From Xanthomonas cucurbitae (lineage in GTDB: Bacteria > Pseudomonadota > Gammaproteobacteria > Xanthomonadales > Xanthomonadaceae), in assembly GCF_002939885.1 (NCBI RefSeq), contig NZ_MDED01000003.1:124001-188000 (forward strand): a stretch of 64,000 nucleotides of DNA. Reading direction: 5' to 3'. Position numbers and translations under genes: made by a program. How positions within the stretch are numbered: the first letter of the stretch is position 1; every line of letters starts with the position of its first letter. Positions 9,937-18,339 of the stretch are shown piece after piece. The notes beneath the pieces are model-generated. The model made no database searches. It was not told the origin of the DNA and saw nothing but the letters and a program-made list of their open reading frames with translations.

Positions 9937-11200
9937 GCTTGGCCTCCTCGACGGCCGGAAGAAACAGGGTCACTGTGGTCCCGCCTCCCGGTGCGGTCTG
10001 AATCTGCGCAAATCCACCGGACTGGGATGCAAAGCCGAACACCTGGCTCAAACCCAGGCCGGCGCCTTTGCCCACGTCCTTGGTGGTGAAGAATGGTTCG
10101 CTGGCGCACTGTGCCACATGCTGCGGCATGCCCGGGCCGTCGTCGCGCACTGCGATGCCAACATAGCAACGCGCCACGCCATGTGGATCCGATGGCGCCA
10201 CGCGCCACTGCACGGCCGTCTCCAATGTAATGGTGCCGCCGCCAGGCATCGCATCGCAGCTGTTGAACACCAGGTTGAGCAGCGCCGATGCCAGTTGGCT
10301 GACATCAACGCAGATCTCAGGCACTGCATCGGACAGCGCCAACGTCAGGCCGGTTCCAGCCGGACACGCACGACGCAACAGTTCCAGCGTCCGCGTCACC
10401 ACCACGTTGGCCGCCTGTCGTTCGGGTACCAGGTGTTGGCCGCGTGCAAAGCACAACAGCTGCCGCGTCAGCAGCGTGCCACGATCCACCGCCGTCTGCG
10501 CCGCCTCCACCAGCATGCGCGTGCGCGCATCATCGCCGGTACGCAGCGCAATCAATTCCAGGCTGGTCATCATCACCGTGAGCAGGTTGTTGAAGTCGTG
10601 CGCGATGCCCAGCGTCAGCCTGCCCAACGCCTCGGTCTTGTGCAACTGCGACAGTGCCTGCTGCGCTTGTTGCAACAGACAGTGCGCTTGGTGGCGTTCG
10701 GTGACGTCGCGTGTGATCTTGGCAAAGCCGACCAGCACGCCGAACTCCTGCACCGGTTCGATCACCACGCTGGCCCAGAAACGGCTGCCATCCTTGCGCA
10801 AACGCCAGCCCTCTGCGGCCAGTCGCCCCTGCTGCTGGGCAAGCTCGAGATTGCGCATGGGCTCGTCGCGCTGCACGTCTTCAGGCAGATAGAAGCGCGA
10901 AACGTGCAATCCCAGTACTTCGTCGGCGCAATAGCCATGGATGCGCTCGCCGCCAGGATTCCAGCTGCGCACATGCCCCGCAATATCGAGCATGTAGATG
11001 GCAGAATCGGAAACGCTCTGCACCAACAGCTGGCACTGCCGGCTGTCGCACGACAGTGGCCCTGCGTCCTCGATGGCCGTCCCCGCATCCACCTGGCACT
11101 GTCCCCCGGGAAAACGCGCGACCTTAGTGACATATACGTGAAGATTGCGTGCAAGCCGACACGACAGGAAACACCTTGAAATTGCGGCAGATGGGTGCAC
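9929..11200 (-). CDS. PAS-domain sensor histidine kinase, cytoplasmic
   Basis: 423 residues without transmembrane segments. One PAS domain lies at residues about 60-170 (IYMLDIAGHVRSWNPGGERIHG; closing PAC segment VGFAKITRDVTER). The kinase core has the phospho-acceptor box LGIAHDFNNLL (about 205) and ATPase boxes NLVFNSCDAM, RDDGPGMP and GKGAGLGLSQVFG. The WNPGGERIHGY PAS type can bind haem, flavin or other ligands; none can be assigned. The first about 55 residues look poorly conserved, so the true start may be downstream. It is divergent from the large hybrid kinase gene only 48 bp away, so both promoters share that gap. Confidence 0.86.
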   Translation of the reverse strand: MHPSAAISRCFLSCRLARNLHVYVTKVARFPGGQCQVDAGTAIEDAGPLSCDSRQCQLLVQSVSDSAIYMLDIAGHVRSWNPGGERIHGYCADEVLGLHVSRFYLPEDVQRDEPMRNLELAQQQGRLAAEGWRLRKDGSRFWASVVIEPVQEFGVLVGFAKITRDVTERHQAHCLLQQAQQALSQLHKTEALGRLTLGIAHDFNNLLTVMMTSLELIALRTGDDARTRMLVEAAQTAVDRGTLLTRQLLCFARGQHLVPERQAANVVVTRTLELLRRACPAGTGLTLALSDAVPEICVDVSQLASALLNLVFNSCDAMPGGGTITLETAVQWRVAPSDPHGVARCYVGIAVRDDGPGMPQHVAQCASEPFFTTKDVGKGAGLGLSQVFGFASQSGGFAQIQTAPGGGTTVTLFLPAVEEAKHD

Positions 11201-11248
11201 GAACCTTATCGGCTACCATGACCACCCTCCCCGTTTGGTCCTTGCCTC

Positions 11249-14200
11249 ATGCAGAACATCTCGACCCCACGCGACCGCTGGATCTGGGTGATCGCAGGGG
11301 CCTTGATGGCCGGAACCCTGAGCGCAGAATTGGTGACGCCGCTCGGCTATGCAGTCTGGCTGACCTACTTCGTGGCCGTCGGCGTCACCGTATTCCAGAA
11401 CCGCCAGCAGGCCCCCATCGTGGTCGGCGTACTGTCGTGCGTACTGCTGGCAACCGGCTTTCATCTGGCTCCGCCCAGCACCAACTCGAGTTTCTCTTCA
11501 ATCAATCGCAGCATCGGCGGCGTGTCGTTCCTGGCGATGGCGTTTGTGGTGATGCAGGCGATTCGCGCCCGCCGCCAGGCCGAAGTGGCCTTGTGGCTGC
11601 AGCAGGCAGAAAACACCGTGGAAGCCAGCCTGCGTGGCGAACAGAGCCCGCAAGAGCTCGCCGATGCCGCCATGCGCGCGCTGTGCGACGTGCTGGATGC
11701 GCAGGTCGGCGCGCTGTATCGCATCGAAGGCGATCGCCTGCGCCTGACCGGCGGTGCCGCGCTGCCGGTGGACATGCCGTCCTCGCTGCCAACCAATGCC
11801 GGCCAATGGGGTGAAGTCCTGCAACGGGCGGCGGTGCGCCGGGTGCGCGGCGTGGAGGCCGGGCATCTGCAGATCGTCACCGGCCTGGGACAGAGCGCCT
11901 GCCAGGAGCTGTTGCTGGCACCGGTCACCGCCGATGGCCAGGTGATCGGCCTGCTGGAGCTGGGCCGTGTCAGTGATGCGCGCCCGGCCGCCATGCGCGA
12001 GGAAGATCTGCTGACACGCTGTGGCGAAAACATCGGCCTGGCCTTGCGCACCGCGCTGCTGCGCGCACAGTTGATGGCCCTGCTGGAAGAAACCCAGCGC
12101 CAGAGCGAGGAACTGCAGACGCAGCAGGAAGAATTGCGCGTTGCCAATGAAGAACTGGAAGAACAGAGCCGCAGCCTGCAGCAGTCGCAGAGCGATCTGG
12201 AGCAGCAGCAGGCCGAGCTGGAACAGACCAACGTGCAGCTGGAAGAGCGCACCCAGGCACTGGAAGCGCAGAAGCAGGCCTTGCTGGTGGCGCAAGGCCA
12301 ACTGGTGCGTAATGGCAACGCATTGGCGACCGCATCGCGCTACAAGTCCGAGTTCCTGGCCAATATGTCGCACGAACTGCGCACCCCGCTCAACAGCGCG
12401 CTGATCCTGGCCAAGCTGCTGGCCGACAACAAGGACGGCACGCTCAGCGCCGAACAGGTGAAGTACGCGCAGGCGATTCTGTCTTCCAACAACGACCTGC
12501 TGGCGCTCATCAACGACATCCTGGATCTGTCCAAGATCGAGGCCGGGCATGTGGAGCTGGCCGATGAAACCATCGACACCGGCAGCATCGTGCAGCGGCT
12601 GCGCGACACCTTCGAACCGCTGGCGCGGCAGAAGGGACTGACGCTGGAGATTGGCGCCGAGATCGGCGCCCCCAGCCACCTGGTGGTCGACAACCAGCGC
12701 CTGCAGCAAATCCTCAAGAACCTGCTCGCCAATGCGGTCAAGTTCACCGAGCACGGCACGGTGCGTCTGTCGATCCAGGCGCATCCGCCCGGGCGGGTGC
12801 TGTTCAAGGTGGAAGACACCGGCATCGGCATTGCACGCGAGCAGACCGAAGTGATCTTCGAAGCCTTCCGGCAGGCCGATGGCAGTACGCGGCGGCGCTA
12901 CGGTGGCACTGGTTTGGGTCTGTCGATCTCGCGCGATCTGGCGCAACGCATGGGCGGTGGCATCGGTGTGGACAGCGAGCCGGGACGCGGCAGCTGTTTC
13001 ACGCTGGAGCTGCCCATCGACGGTGCGCCTGCCGAGAGCGTTGCCGCCCCGCAAATCGACACTGTTACGGCTGGGCCAGCAGTTGCAGCGGAGTCCGCAC
13101 AACGCCCACACGCAAGCGTGATCGCTCCCGCATGGCTTGGCGCTGCCAGCACCGCCATCTCTTCCATGCCGCCGTTACCGATTCCCGCCGCAAGTGCCGT
13201 GCCGCTGCAGCCTGCTCAGGACGATCGCGATCAACGGCTGCGGCCGGGCCGCCTGATCCTGGCAGTGGAGGACGACACCCGCTTTGCGCAGGCGCTGGTG
13301 GATCTGGCGCATGAACTGGATTTCGACTGCGTGGTGGCGCCCAGTGCCGAAGAAGCGCTGCGCCTGGCCACCGAACTGCGCCCCAGCGGCATCCTGCTGG
13401 ACATCGGCCTGCCGGATGCCTCCGGCCTGAGCGTGCTCGAACGCCTCAAGCGCGACCCGGCCACCCGCCATATCCCGGTGCATGTGGTGTCCGCGCTGGA
13501 ACGCAGCCAGATTGCGCTGAAACTGGGCGCAGTGGGCTACCTGATAAAGCCGGCCACGCGCGAATTGCTGGCCGGTGCGATCCGCCAGCTGGAAGAAACC
13601 AACGAACGTGCAGTGCGACGCTTACTGATCGTCGAAGACGACAGCGCCTTGCGTGCCAATCTCCAACTGCTGCTGGCGCGCGACCAATTGGAGATCGTGG
13701 CCGTGGGTACGATTGCCCAAGCGATGGAGCAACTGGCAAGCTCCACCTTCGACTGCATGGTCACCGACCTGGCCTTGCCCGACGGCAGTGGCTACGACCT
13801 GCTCGAACGCATGGCCGGCAACGATGCAGTGGCCTTCCCACCGGTGATCGTCTACACCGGCCGCGCGTTGACGCGCGACGAAGAGCAGCGCCTGCGCCGT
13901 TATTCCAAGAGCATCATCATCAAGGGCGTGCGTTCGCCCGAGCGGCTGCTCGACGAAGTGACACTGTTCCTGCACAGCGTGGAAGCCTCGCTGCCCAGCG
14001 ACCAGCAACGCCTGCTGCGCGAAGCGCGTCGCCGCGATGCGGTGCTCGACGGTGCCACCGTGCTGCTGGCCGAAGACGATGTGCGCAACATCTTCGCGTT
14101 GTCCAGCGTGCTCGAACCGCTGGGCGTGACGCTGGAAATCGCCCGCAATGGGCGCGAAGCACTGGAACGCCTGGCAACACGCGACGTGGACCTGGTGCTG

Positions 14201-14419
14201 ATGGACATCATGATGCCGGAGATGGATGGCCTGACCGCGATGCGCCAGATCCGCGCCAATCGGCAATGGCAGGATCTGCCCATCATCGCGCTCACTGCCA
14301 AAGCCATGGCCGACGACCGCGAACACTGTCTGGAAGCCGGTGCCAACGACTACATCGCCAAGCCCATCGACGTGGACAAGCTGGTGTCGCTGTGCCGGGT
14401 CTGGTGCTCGCGGCAATGA
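11249..14419 (+). CDS. GAF-domain hybrid histidine kinase with three receivers
   Basis: A 1056-residue membrane kinase. Three hydrophobic helices lie in the first 110 residues, then a GAF domain (about 130-265), a long Gln/Glu-rich coiled coil (about 270-355), HisKA with LANMSHELRTPLNS (about 368), HATPase with NLLANAVKF and GTGLGLSISRDLAQRMGG, and three receivers (about 665-785, 790-910 and 930-1050) with Asp in LLDIGLPD, VTDLALPD and LMDIMMPEMD. No Hpt domain is present, so one must be supplied in trans if a full phosphorelay operates. The stop overlaps the next start (ATGA). It heads an operon with CheR, CheB and a receiver-kinase. Confidence 0.9.
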   Translation: MQNISTPRDRWIWVIAGALMAGTLSAELVTPLGYAVWLTYFVAVGVTVFQNRQQAPIVVGVLSCVLLATGFHLAPPSTNSSFSSINRSIGGVSFLAMAFVVMQAIRARRQAEVALWLQQAENTVEASLRGEQSPQELADAAMRALCDVLDAQVGALYRIEGDRLRLTGGAALPVDMPSSLPTNAGQWGEVLQRAAVRRVRGVEAGHLQIVTGLGQSACQELLLAPVTADGQVIGLLELGRVSDARPAAMREEDLLTRCGENIGLALRTALLRAQLMALLEETQRQSEELQTQQEELRVANEELEEQSRSLQQSQSDLEQQQAELEQTNVQLEERTQALEAQKQALLVAQGQLVRNGNALATASRYKSEFLANMSHELRTPLNSALILAKLLADNKDGTLSAEQVKYAQAILSSNNDLLALINDILDLSKIEAGHVELADETIDTGSIVQRLRDTFEPLARQKGLTLEIGAEIGAPSHLVVDNQRLQQILKNLLANAVKFTEHGTVRLSIQAHPPGRVLFKVEDTGIGIAREQTEVIFEAFRQADGSTRRRYGGTGLGLSISRDLAQRMGGGIGVDSEPGRGSCFTLELPIDGAPAESVAAPQIDTVTAGPAVAAESAQRPHASVIAPAWLGAASTAISSMPPLPIPAASAVPLQPAQDDRDQRLRPGRLILAVEDDTRFAQALVDLAHELDFDCVVAPSAEEALRLATELRPSGILLDIGLPDASGLSVLERLKRDPATRHIPVHVVSALERSQIALKLGAVGYLIKPATRELLAGAIRQLEETNERAVRRLLIVEDDSALRANLQLLLARDQLEIVAVGTIAQAMEQLASSTFDCMVTDLALPDGSGYDLLERMAGNDAVAFPPVIVYTGRALTRDEEQRLRRYSKSIIIKGVRSPERLLDEVTLFLHSVEASLPSDQQRLLREARRRDAVLDGATVLLAEDDVRNIFALSSVLEPLGVTLEIARNGREALERLATRDVDLVLMDIMMPEMDGLTAMRQIRANRQWQDLPIIALTAKAMADDREHCLEAGANDYIAKPIDVDKLVSLCRVWCSRQ

Positions 14420-15240
14420 ATCCGGTGGAACTGTTCGACCTGGAGCTGCGGGTGCTGCTGGAGGCGGTTTACCAGCGCTACCACTACGATTTCCGCGATT
14501 ACGCGATGTCCTCGCTGCGGCGGCGCATGCGCCATGCAATGGCACGCTTCGAGTGCGCGCGGGTGGCCGATCTGCAGCACCGCCTGCTGCACGAGCCGGA
14601 CACCTTCGCACAGGCGATGCAGTTCTTCACTGTGCAGGTGTCGGAGATGTTCCGCGACCCGGCGTACTTCCGGGTGCTGCGCGAGCATGCGTTGCCGGTG
14701 TTGCGCACCTATCCTTCGATCAAGCTGTGGGTGGCCGGCTGCAGTACCGGCGAGGAAGTCTGGTCACTGGCAATCCTGCTGCACGAAGAAGGCATGCTGG
14801 AAAAAGCGGTGATCTACGCCACCGATATCAATCCCGAGGCGCTTGGCATGGCCGAAGCCGGTGCCTACGGCATCGACCGCATAGCGCAGTTCAGCCGCAA
14901 CTACCTGGATGCCGGAGGCCTGGGCTCGCTGTCGGATTACTACACCACCGCCTACGACGGTGCGGTGTTCGACCGTCGTCTGAGGCGCAACATCGTGTTC
15001 GCCGATCACAGCCTGGCGACCGATACGGTCTTCTCGGAGGTGCATCTGGTGTCGTGCCGTAACGTACTGATCTATTTCAACCGCAGCCTGCAGGACCGCG
15101 CGGTGGGCCTGTTCTTCGAGGCACTGGTGCACCGCGGGTTCCTGGGTCTGGGCAGCAAGGAATCGCTGCAGTTCGGTGCGCATGCAAGGGCGTTCGAGCC
15201 CTGTGCGCGCGAACAACGCCTGTATCGGAAGGCCGCATGA
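14416..15240 (+). CDS. CheR-type protein-glutamate O-methyltransferase
   Basis: 274 residues. The N-terminal all-helical CheR domain (about 1-75, with YDFRDYAMSSLRRRM) precedes a SAM-binding Rossmann domain with motif WVAGCSTGEEVWSLAI and the family signature VSCRNVLIYFN. It transfers methyl groups from SAM to glutamates. It starts inside the stop of the hybrid kinase and overlaps the CheB gene by 4 nt. There is no methyl-accepting chemoreceptor in the window, so the substrate may be the partner kinase's coiled coil or a receptor encoded elsewhere (inference). Confidence 0.92.
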   Translation: MNPVELFDLELRVLLEAVYQRYHYDFRDYAMSSLRRRMRHAMARFECARVADLQHRLLHEPDTFAQAMQFFTVQVSEMFRDPAYFRVLREHALPVLRTYPSIKLWVAGCSTGEEVWSLAILLHEEGMLEKAVIYATDINPEALGMAEAGAYGIDRIAQFSRNYLDAGGLGSLSDYYTTAYDGAVFDRRLRRNIVFADHSLATDTVFSEVHLVSCRNVLIYFNRSLQDRAVGLFFEALVHRGFLGLGSKESLQFGAHARAFEPCAREQRLYRKAA

Positions 15241-15821
15241 GCGCCCGGCCCGGGCACCTGCGATTCGATGCGATGGTGATCGGCGCGTCGGCTGGCGGCG
15301 TGTCTGCATTGCAGGCATTGTTGTCCAGCCTGCCGGCGACGCTGCCGATGCCGGTACTGGTGGTACTGCACCTGCCGCGCGACCGCGCCAGTCACTTGGC
15401 CGAACTGATGGATGCGCGCTGCGTGCTGCCGGTGCGCGAGGCCGAAGACAAGCAGCCGTTGCTGGCAGGCACCGTCACCATCGCTCCGCCCGATTACCAC
15501 CTGCTGGTGGAAAGCGGCACCAGCCTGGCGCTGTCGATGGATGCACCGGTGCTGTTTTCGCGCCCGGCGATCGACCCGCTGTTCGAATCGGCCGCCGATG
15601 TGTTTGCCGAGCGCCTGCTGGCGATCCTGCTCACTGGCGCCAGTAGCGATGGCAGCGCCGGCGTGGCGGCCGTGCGCGCCGCTGGCGGCACGGCCTGGAT
15701 CCAGCTGCCCGACGATGCGGCCTCCCCTTTGATGCCCGCCTCTGCGCTCGCCCACGCCGGCGCCGATGCGGTGCTCACCCTGCAGGCGATCTGCAGCGAA
15801 CTGGAAACCTTTCACCCATGA
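15237..15821 (+). CDS. CheB-type methylesterase domain protein
   Basis: 194 residues comprising only the CheB catalytic domain, with no N-terminal receiver as in classical CheB. The catalytic Ser is in IGASAGGVSAL, the His in VVLHLPRDRASHLAEL and the Asp in LLTGASSDGSAG; QLPDDAASPLMPASAL is the conserved late segment. It removes methyl groups (and may deamidate glutamines) from the targets of the adjacent CheR. Because it has no receiver, its activity would have to be controlled by the neighbouring receiver proteins or by complex formation. Confidence 0.92.
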   Translation: MSARPGHLRFDAMVIGASAGGVSALQALLSSLPATLPMPVLVVLHLPRDRASHLAELMDARCVLPVREAEDKQPLLAGTVTIAPPDYHLLVESGTSLALSMDAPVLFSRPAIDPLFESAADVFAERLLAILLTGASSDGSAGVAAVRAAGGTAWIQLPDDAASPLMPASALAHAGADAVLTLQAICSELETFHP

Positions 15822-16942
15822 ATCTCATCGCGACCGGCCCTGCTGCACCGGGCGAGGAACCCGCCAAGATCCTGATCGTGGACGATGTGCCGCAGAACCT
15901 GGTGGCGATGGAAGCGCTGCTGCAACGCGGCGGCATCGAAGTACTGTGTGCCGCCTCCGGTGCGCAGGCGCTGGAGCTGCTGCTCGAACACGACGTGGCG
16001 CTGGCCCTGCTCGATGTGCATATGCCGGAAATGGATGGCTTCTCGTTGGCCGAGCTGATGCGCGGCTCACAGCGTACCCGGCATGTGCCGATCATTTTCC
16101 TGACCGCTTCACCGAGCGACCCGATGCGCGCTTTCCAGGGCTACGAGACCGGGGCAGTGGATTTCCTGCACAAGCCCATCGAGCCGCAAGTGATCCTGAG
16201 CAAGGTCAACGTGTTCATCGAGTTGTATCAGCAGCGACGCCTGCTCAAGGCACGCAACGCCTCGCTGGAACGCGCGCTCACGCTCAACGAAACCATGATG
16301 GCGGTACTCACCCACGACCTGCGCACGCCGCTGTCGGTGATCCTGTTGTGCACCGACAAGCTCAGTCTGGACGTGGAGGCCGACAGCTCGGCGGCACGCA
16401 CGCTCGACCATCTTGAAAGCAGCGCGCGCCGCATGGCGCGCATGGTCGAACAGTTACTGGATTTTTCGCGCCTGCGCACCGACGGCTTACCGATGCAGTT
16501 CGGCCCCTGCAATTTCGGCGAGGTGGCGCATGGCGTGGTCGGCGAAGTGGCGCAGGCCAATCCGCATACCACCATCGACCTGCGCACCGAGGGCGACCTG
16601 CAAGGCGATGGCGACGGCGATCGGTTGGCACAGGTGGTGTCCAACCTGGTCGGCAATGCCGTGCTGCATGGCGGCCAGCATCCGGTGCAGGTGCATCTGG
16701 ACGGGCGCGAGGCCGACACGCTGCGGCTGTCGGTACGCAATGCCGGGCATCTCCCGGACAGCCTGATGCCGCGCCTGTTCGAGCCATTCAAGGCGAGCTT
16801 TCACGCCAGCCAGGGTCTGGGGCTGGGTCTGTTCATTGCCGACCAGTTCGTCAAGGCGCACGGCGGTACCTTGCAGGCCCGCAACGAAGGCGACGAGGTG
16901 GTGTTCGAAGCCCGGCTGCGCCGCCACAACCTGGCCGCCTGA
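15818..16942 (+). CDS. receiver-histidine kinase (Rec-HisKA-HATPase)
   Basis: 374 residues. The N-terminal receiver (about 20-140) has acidic residues in LIVDDVPQN, phospho-acceptor Asp in ALLDVHMPEMDG and switch lysine in FLHKPIEP. A short coiled coil leads to HisKA with LTHDLRTPLSVIL and an HATPase with NLVGNAVLHGG and GLGLGLFIADQFVKAHGG. With no sensor domain, it is probably driven by phosphorylation of its own receiver by the hybrid kinase at the head of the operon. It is the last gene of the four-gene overlapping set. Confidence 0.9.
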   Translation: MNLIATGPAAPGEEPAKILIVDDVPQNLVAMEALLQRGGIEVLCAASGAQALELLLEHDVALALLDVHMPEMDGFSLAELMRGSQRTRHVPIIFLTASPSDPMRAFQGYETGAVDFLHKPIEPQVILSKVNVFIELYQQRRLLKARNASLERALTLNETMMAVLTHDLRTPLSVILLCTDKLSLDVEADSSAARTLDHLESSARRMARMVEQLLDFSRLRTDGLPMQFGPCNFGEVAHGVVGEVAQANPHTTIDLRTEGDLQGDGDGDRLAQVVSNLVGNAVLHGGQHPVQVHLDGREADTLRLSVRNAGHLPDSLMPRLFEPFKASFHASQGLGLGLFIADQFVKAHGGTLQARNEGDEVVFEARLRRHNLAA

Positions 16943-17301
16943 CCGCCGCGCGGGTTCCGGTGCCCGCACCTCACAGTGGGCACCGACCGCATTCTGCAGG
17001 GGCAGCCACCCACCGATGGAGGTCCTGCCCGAGCAGCGAAGTTTGGGGGCTGCCATCGGCCAAACCCAGCCAGCGCCAGCCATCCGCAGCCGTGCGAGCA
17101 AGCCCGACCGGCGTTGCCAGCGGCATACAGCGCGTGACAGCCAACTCAAGCAGTGCCGACCGGCCGCAGGCACCGTATGCTCGTGCGGCAAGTGCGCTGG
17201 ATGCACGCTCCTGCCCGCACTGCGTCCCACGTTCTTGGTCGCACTAACATCCCTTGCTCATCCTCGGGTGCACGCCATGCACCCTGTCTGCGGAGGTGGT
17301 T
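16943..17301. other. intergenic, 359 bp
   Basis: No gene, RNA or clear terminator seen. The last bases carry the ribosome-binding site of the DUF1428 gene. Confidence 0.4.
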
Positions 17302-17667
17302 ATGTCGTATATTGATGGGTTTGTGCTTGCCGTGCCGACGGCCAACAAGGACGCCTTCATCGCGCACGCCCGCATGGGCGATGCGCTCATCATGGAATAT
17401 GGCGCGCTGCGCGTGGTGGAGTGCTGGGGCGATGATGTCCAGCACGGGCAATGGACCGACTTCTATCGCGCGATCCAGGCCACCGAGGACGAGACCGTGG
17501 TGTTTTCCTGGATCGAATGGCCGGACAAGGCCACCCGCGACGAAGGCATGCGCAAGATGATGGAGGACCCGCGCATGGACCCGTCGGTCAACCCGATGCC
17601 CTTCGACGGCAAGCGCATGATCTACGGCGGCTTCGTTCCGACCGTGGTGCTGGGGCAGTCGGCCTGA
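17302..17667 (+). CDS. DUF1428 family protein (YbaA-like)
   Basis: A 121-residue small soluble protein of the dimeric alpha/beta-barrel fold. Signature segments are the N-terminal YIDGFVLAVPTANKDAF, the central VVFSWIEWPDKATRDEGM and the C-terminal MPFDGKRMIYGGF. ATG 17302 follows a strong Shine-Dalgarno (GGAGG, 17292-17296). The family is widespread in proteobacteria and has no established biochemical function. It seems to be a single-gene unit. Confidence 0.88.
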   Translation: MSYIDGFVLAVPTANKDAFIAHARMGDALIMEYGALRVVECWGDDVQHGQWTDFYRAIQATEDETVVFSWIEWPDKATRDEGMRKMMEDPRMDPSVNPMPFDGKRMIYGGFVPTVVLGQSA

Positions 17668-17833
17668 GCACGCGGCGTGGGCTCCAGCCGCAGTGCACCA
17701 TGCAGTACGGTGCGGCTGGGGGCATGACGCCGCCGTCGCGCGTCGTGGTGGCTACACTGGCGGCCTGTCGCCGCGTTCGCCGCCACGGTGGCGCAACCAG
17801 GCGAGCGCCCTGCCCGACCACCGGAGACCCTGC

Positions 17834-18280
17834 ATGACCGACGCCCCGCTGCTGATTGCCTGCCCGAGCTGCGCGTCAATGAACCGCATTGCGCGGGCGC
17901 GTCTGCACGATGCGCCCAACTGCGGCCACTGCCATCGCCCGTTGTTTCTCGGTGCGCCGGTGGCCTTGTCAGGCGTCGATTTCGACAAGCACGCCGTGCG
18001 CAGCCAGCTGCCACTGGTGGTGGATTTCTGGGCGCCGTGGTGCGGGCCATGCCTGAGCATGGCACCGCAATTCGCCGCGGCCGCAGTGACGCTGGAGCCG
18101 CAGGTGCGGCTGGCCAAGGTGGACACCGACCTGCATCCGGCGCTGGGCACGCGCTTTGGCATTCGCAGCATTCCCACCCTGCTGGTGCTGCGCGGCGGGC
18201 ACGAGATCGGCCGGCATTCCGGCGCAGTGAGCAGCGCGCAGATAGTCAGCTGGGTGCGTTCAGTCCTGAGCCAACGCTGA
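17834..18280 (+). CDS. trxC: thioredoxin 2 with N-terminal zinc finger
   Basis: 148 residues. Two CxxC pairs (Cys10/13 and Cys30/33) form the zinc-binding N-terminal domain that separates TrxC from TrxA; the thioredoxin fold follows with active site WCGPC at 69-73 and the cis-proline segment IRSIPTLLV. It reduces disulfides in the cytoplasm and in Escherichia coli is induced by oxidative stress; zinc loss may tune it. ATG 17834 is the start that keeps the zinc finger. It ends at a bidirectional terminator shared with the convergent receptor gene. Confidence 0.93.
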   Translation: MTDAPLLIACPSCASMNRIARARLHDAPNCGHCHRPLFLGAPVALSGVDFDKHAVRSQLPLVVDFWAPWCGPCLSMAPQFAAAAVTLEPQVRLAKVDTDLHPALGTRFGIRSIPTLLVLRGGHEIGRHSGAVSSAQIVSWVRSVLSQR

Positions 18281-18284
18281 CCTG

Positions 18285-18322
18285 AAAAGAACCAGCGGCG
18301 CCTCCACGCCGCTGGCTTTGCT
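18285..18322. terminator. bidirectional terminator between trxC and TonB receptor
   Basis: A perfect 9-bp stem (CCAGCGGCG at 18292-18300, CGCCGCTGG at 18307-18315) with a 6-nt loop. It is followed by CTTTGCT on the plus strand and TTCTTTTC on the minus strand, so it can serve both convergent genes. Confidence 0.8.
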
Positions 18323-18339
18323 GGTGCAACAGGCAGGGG

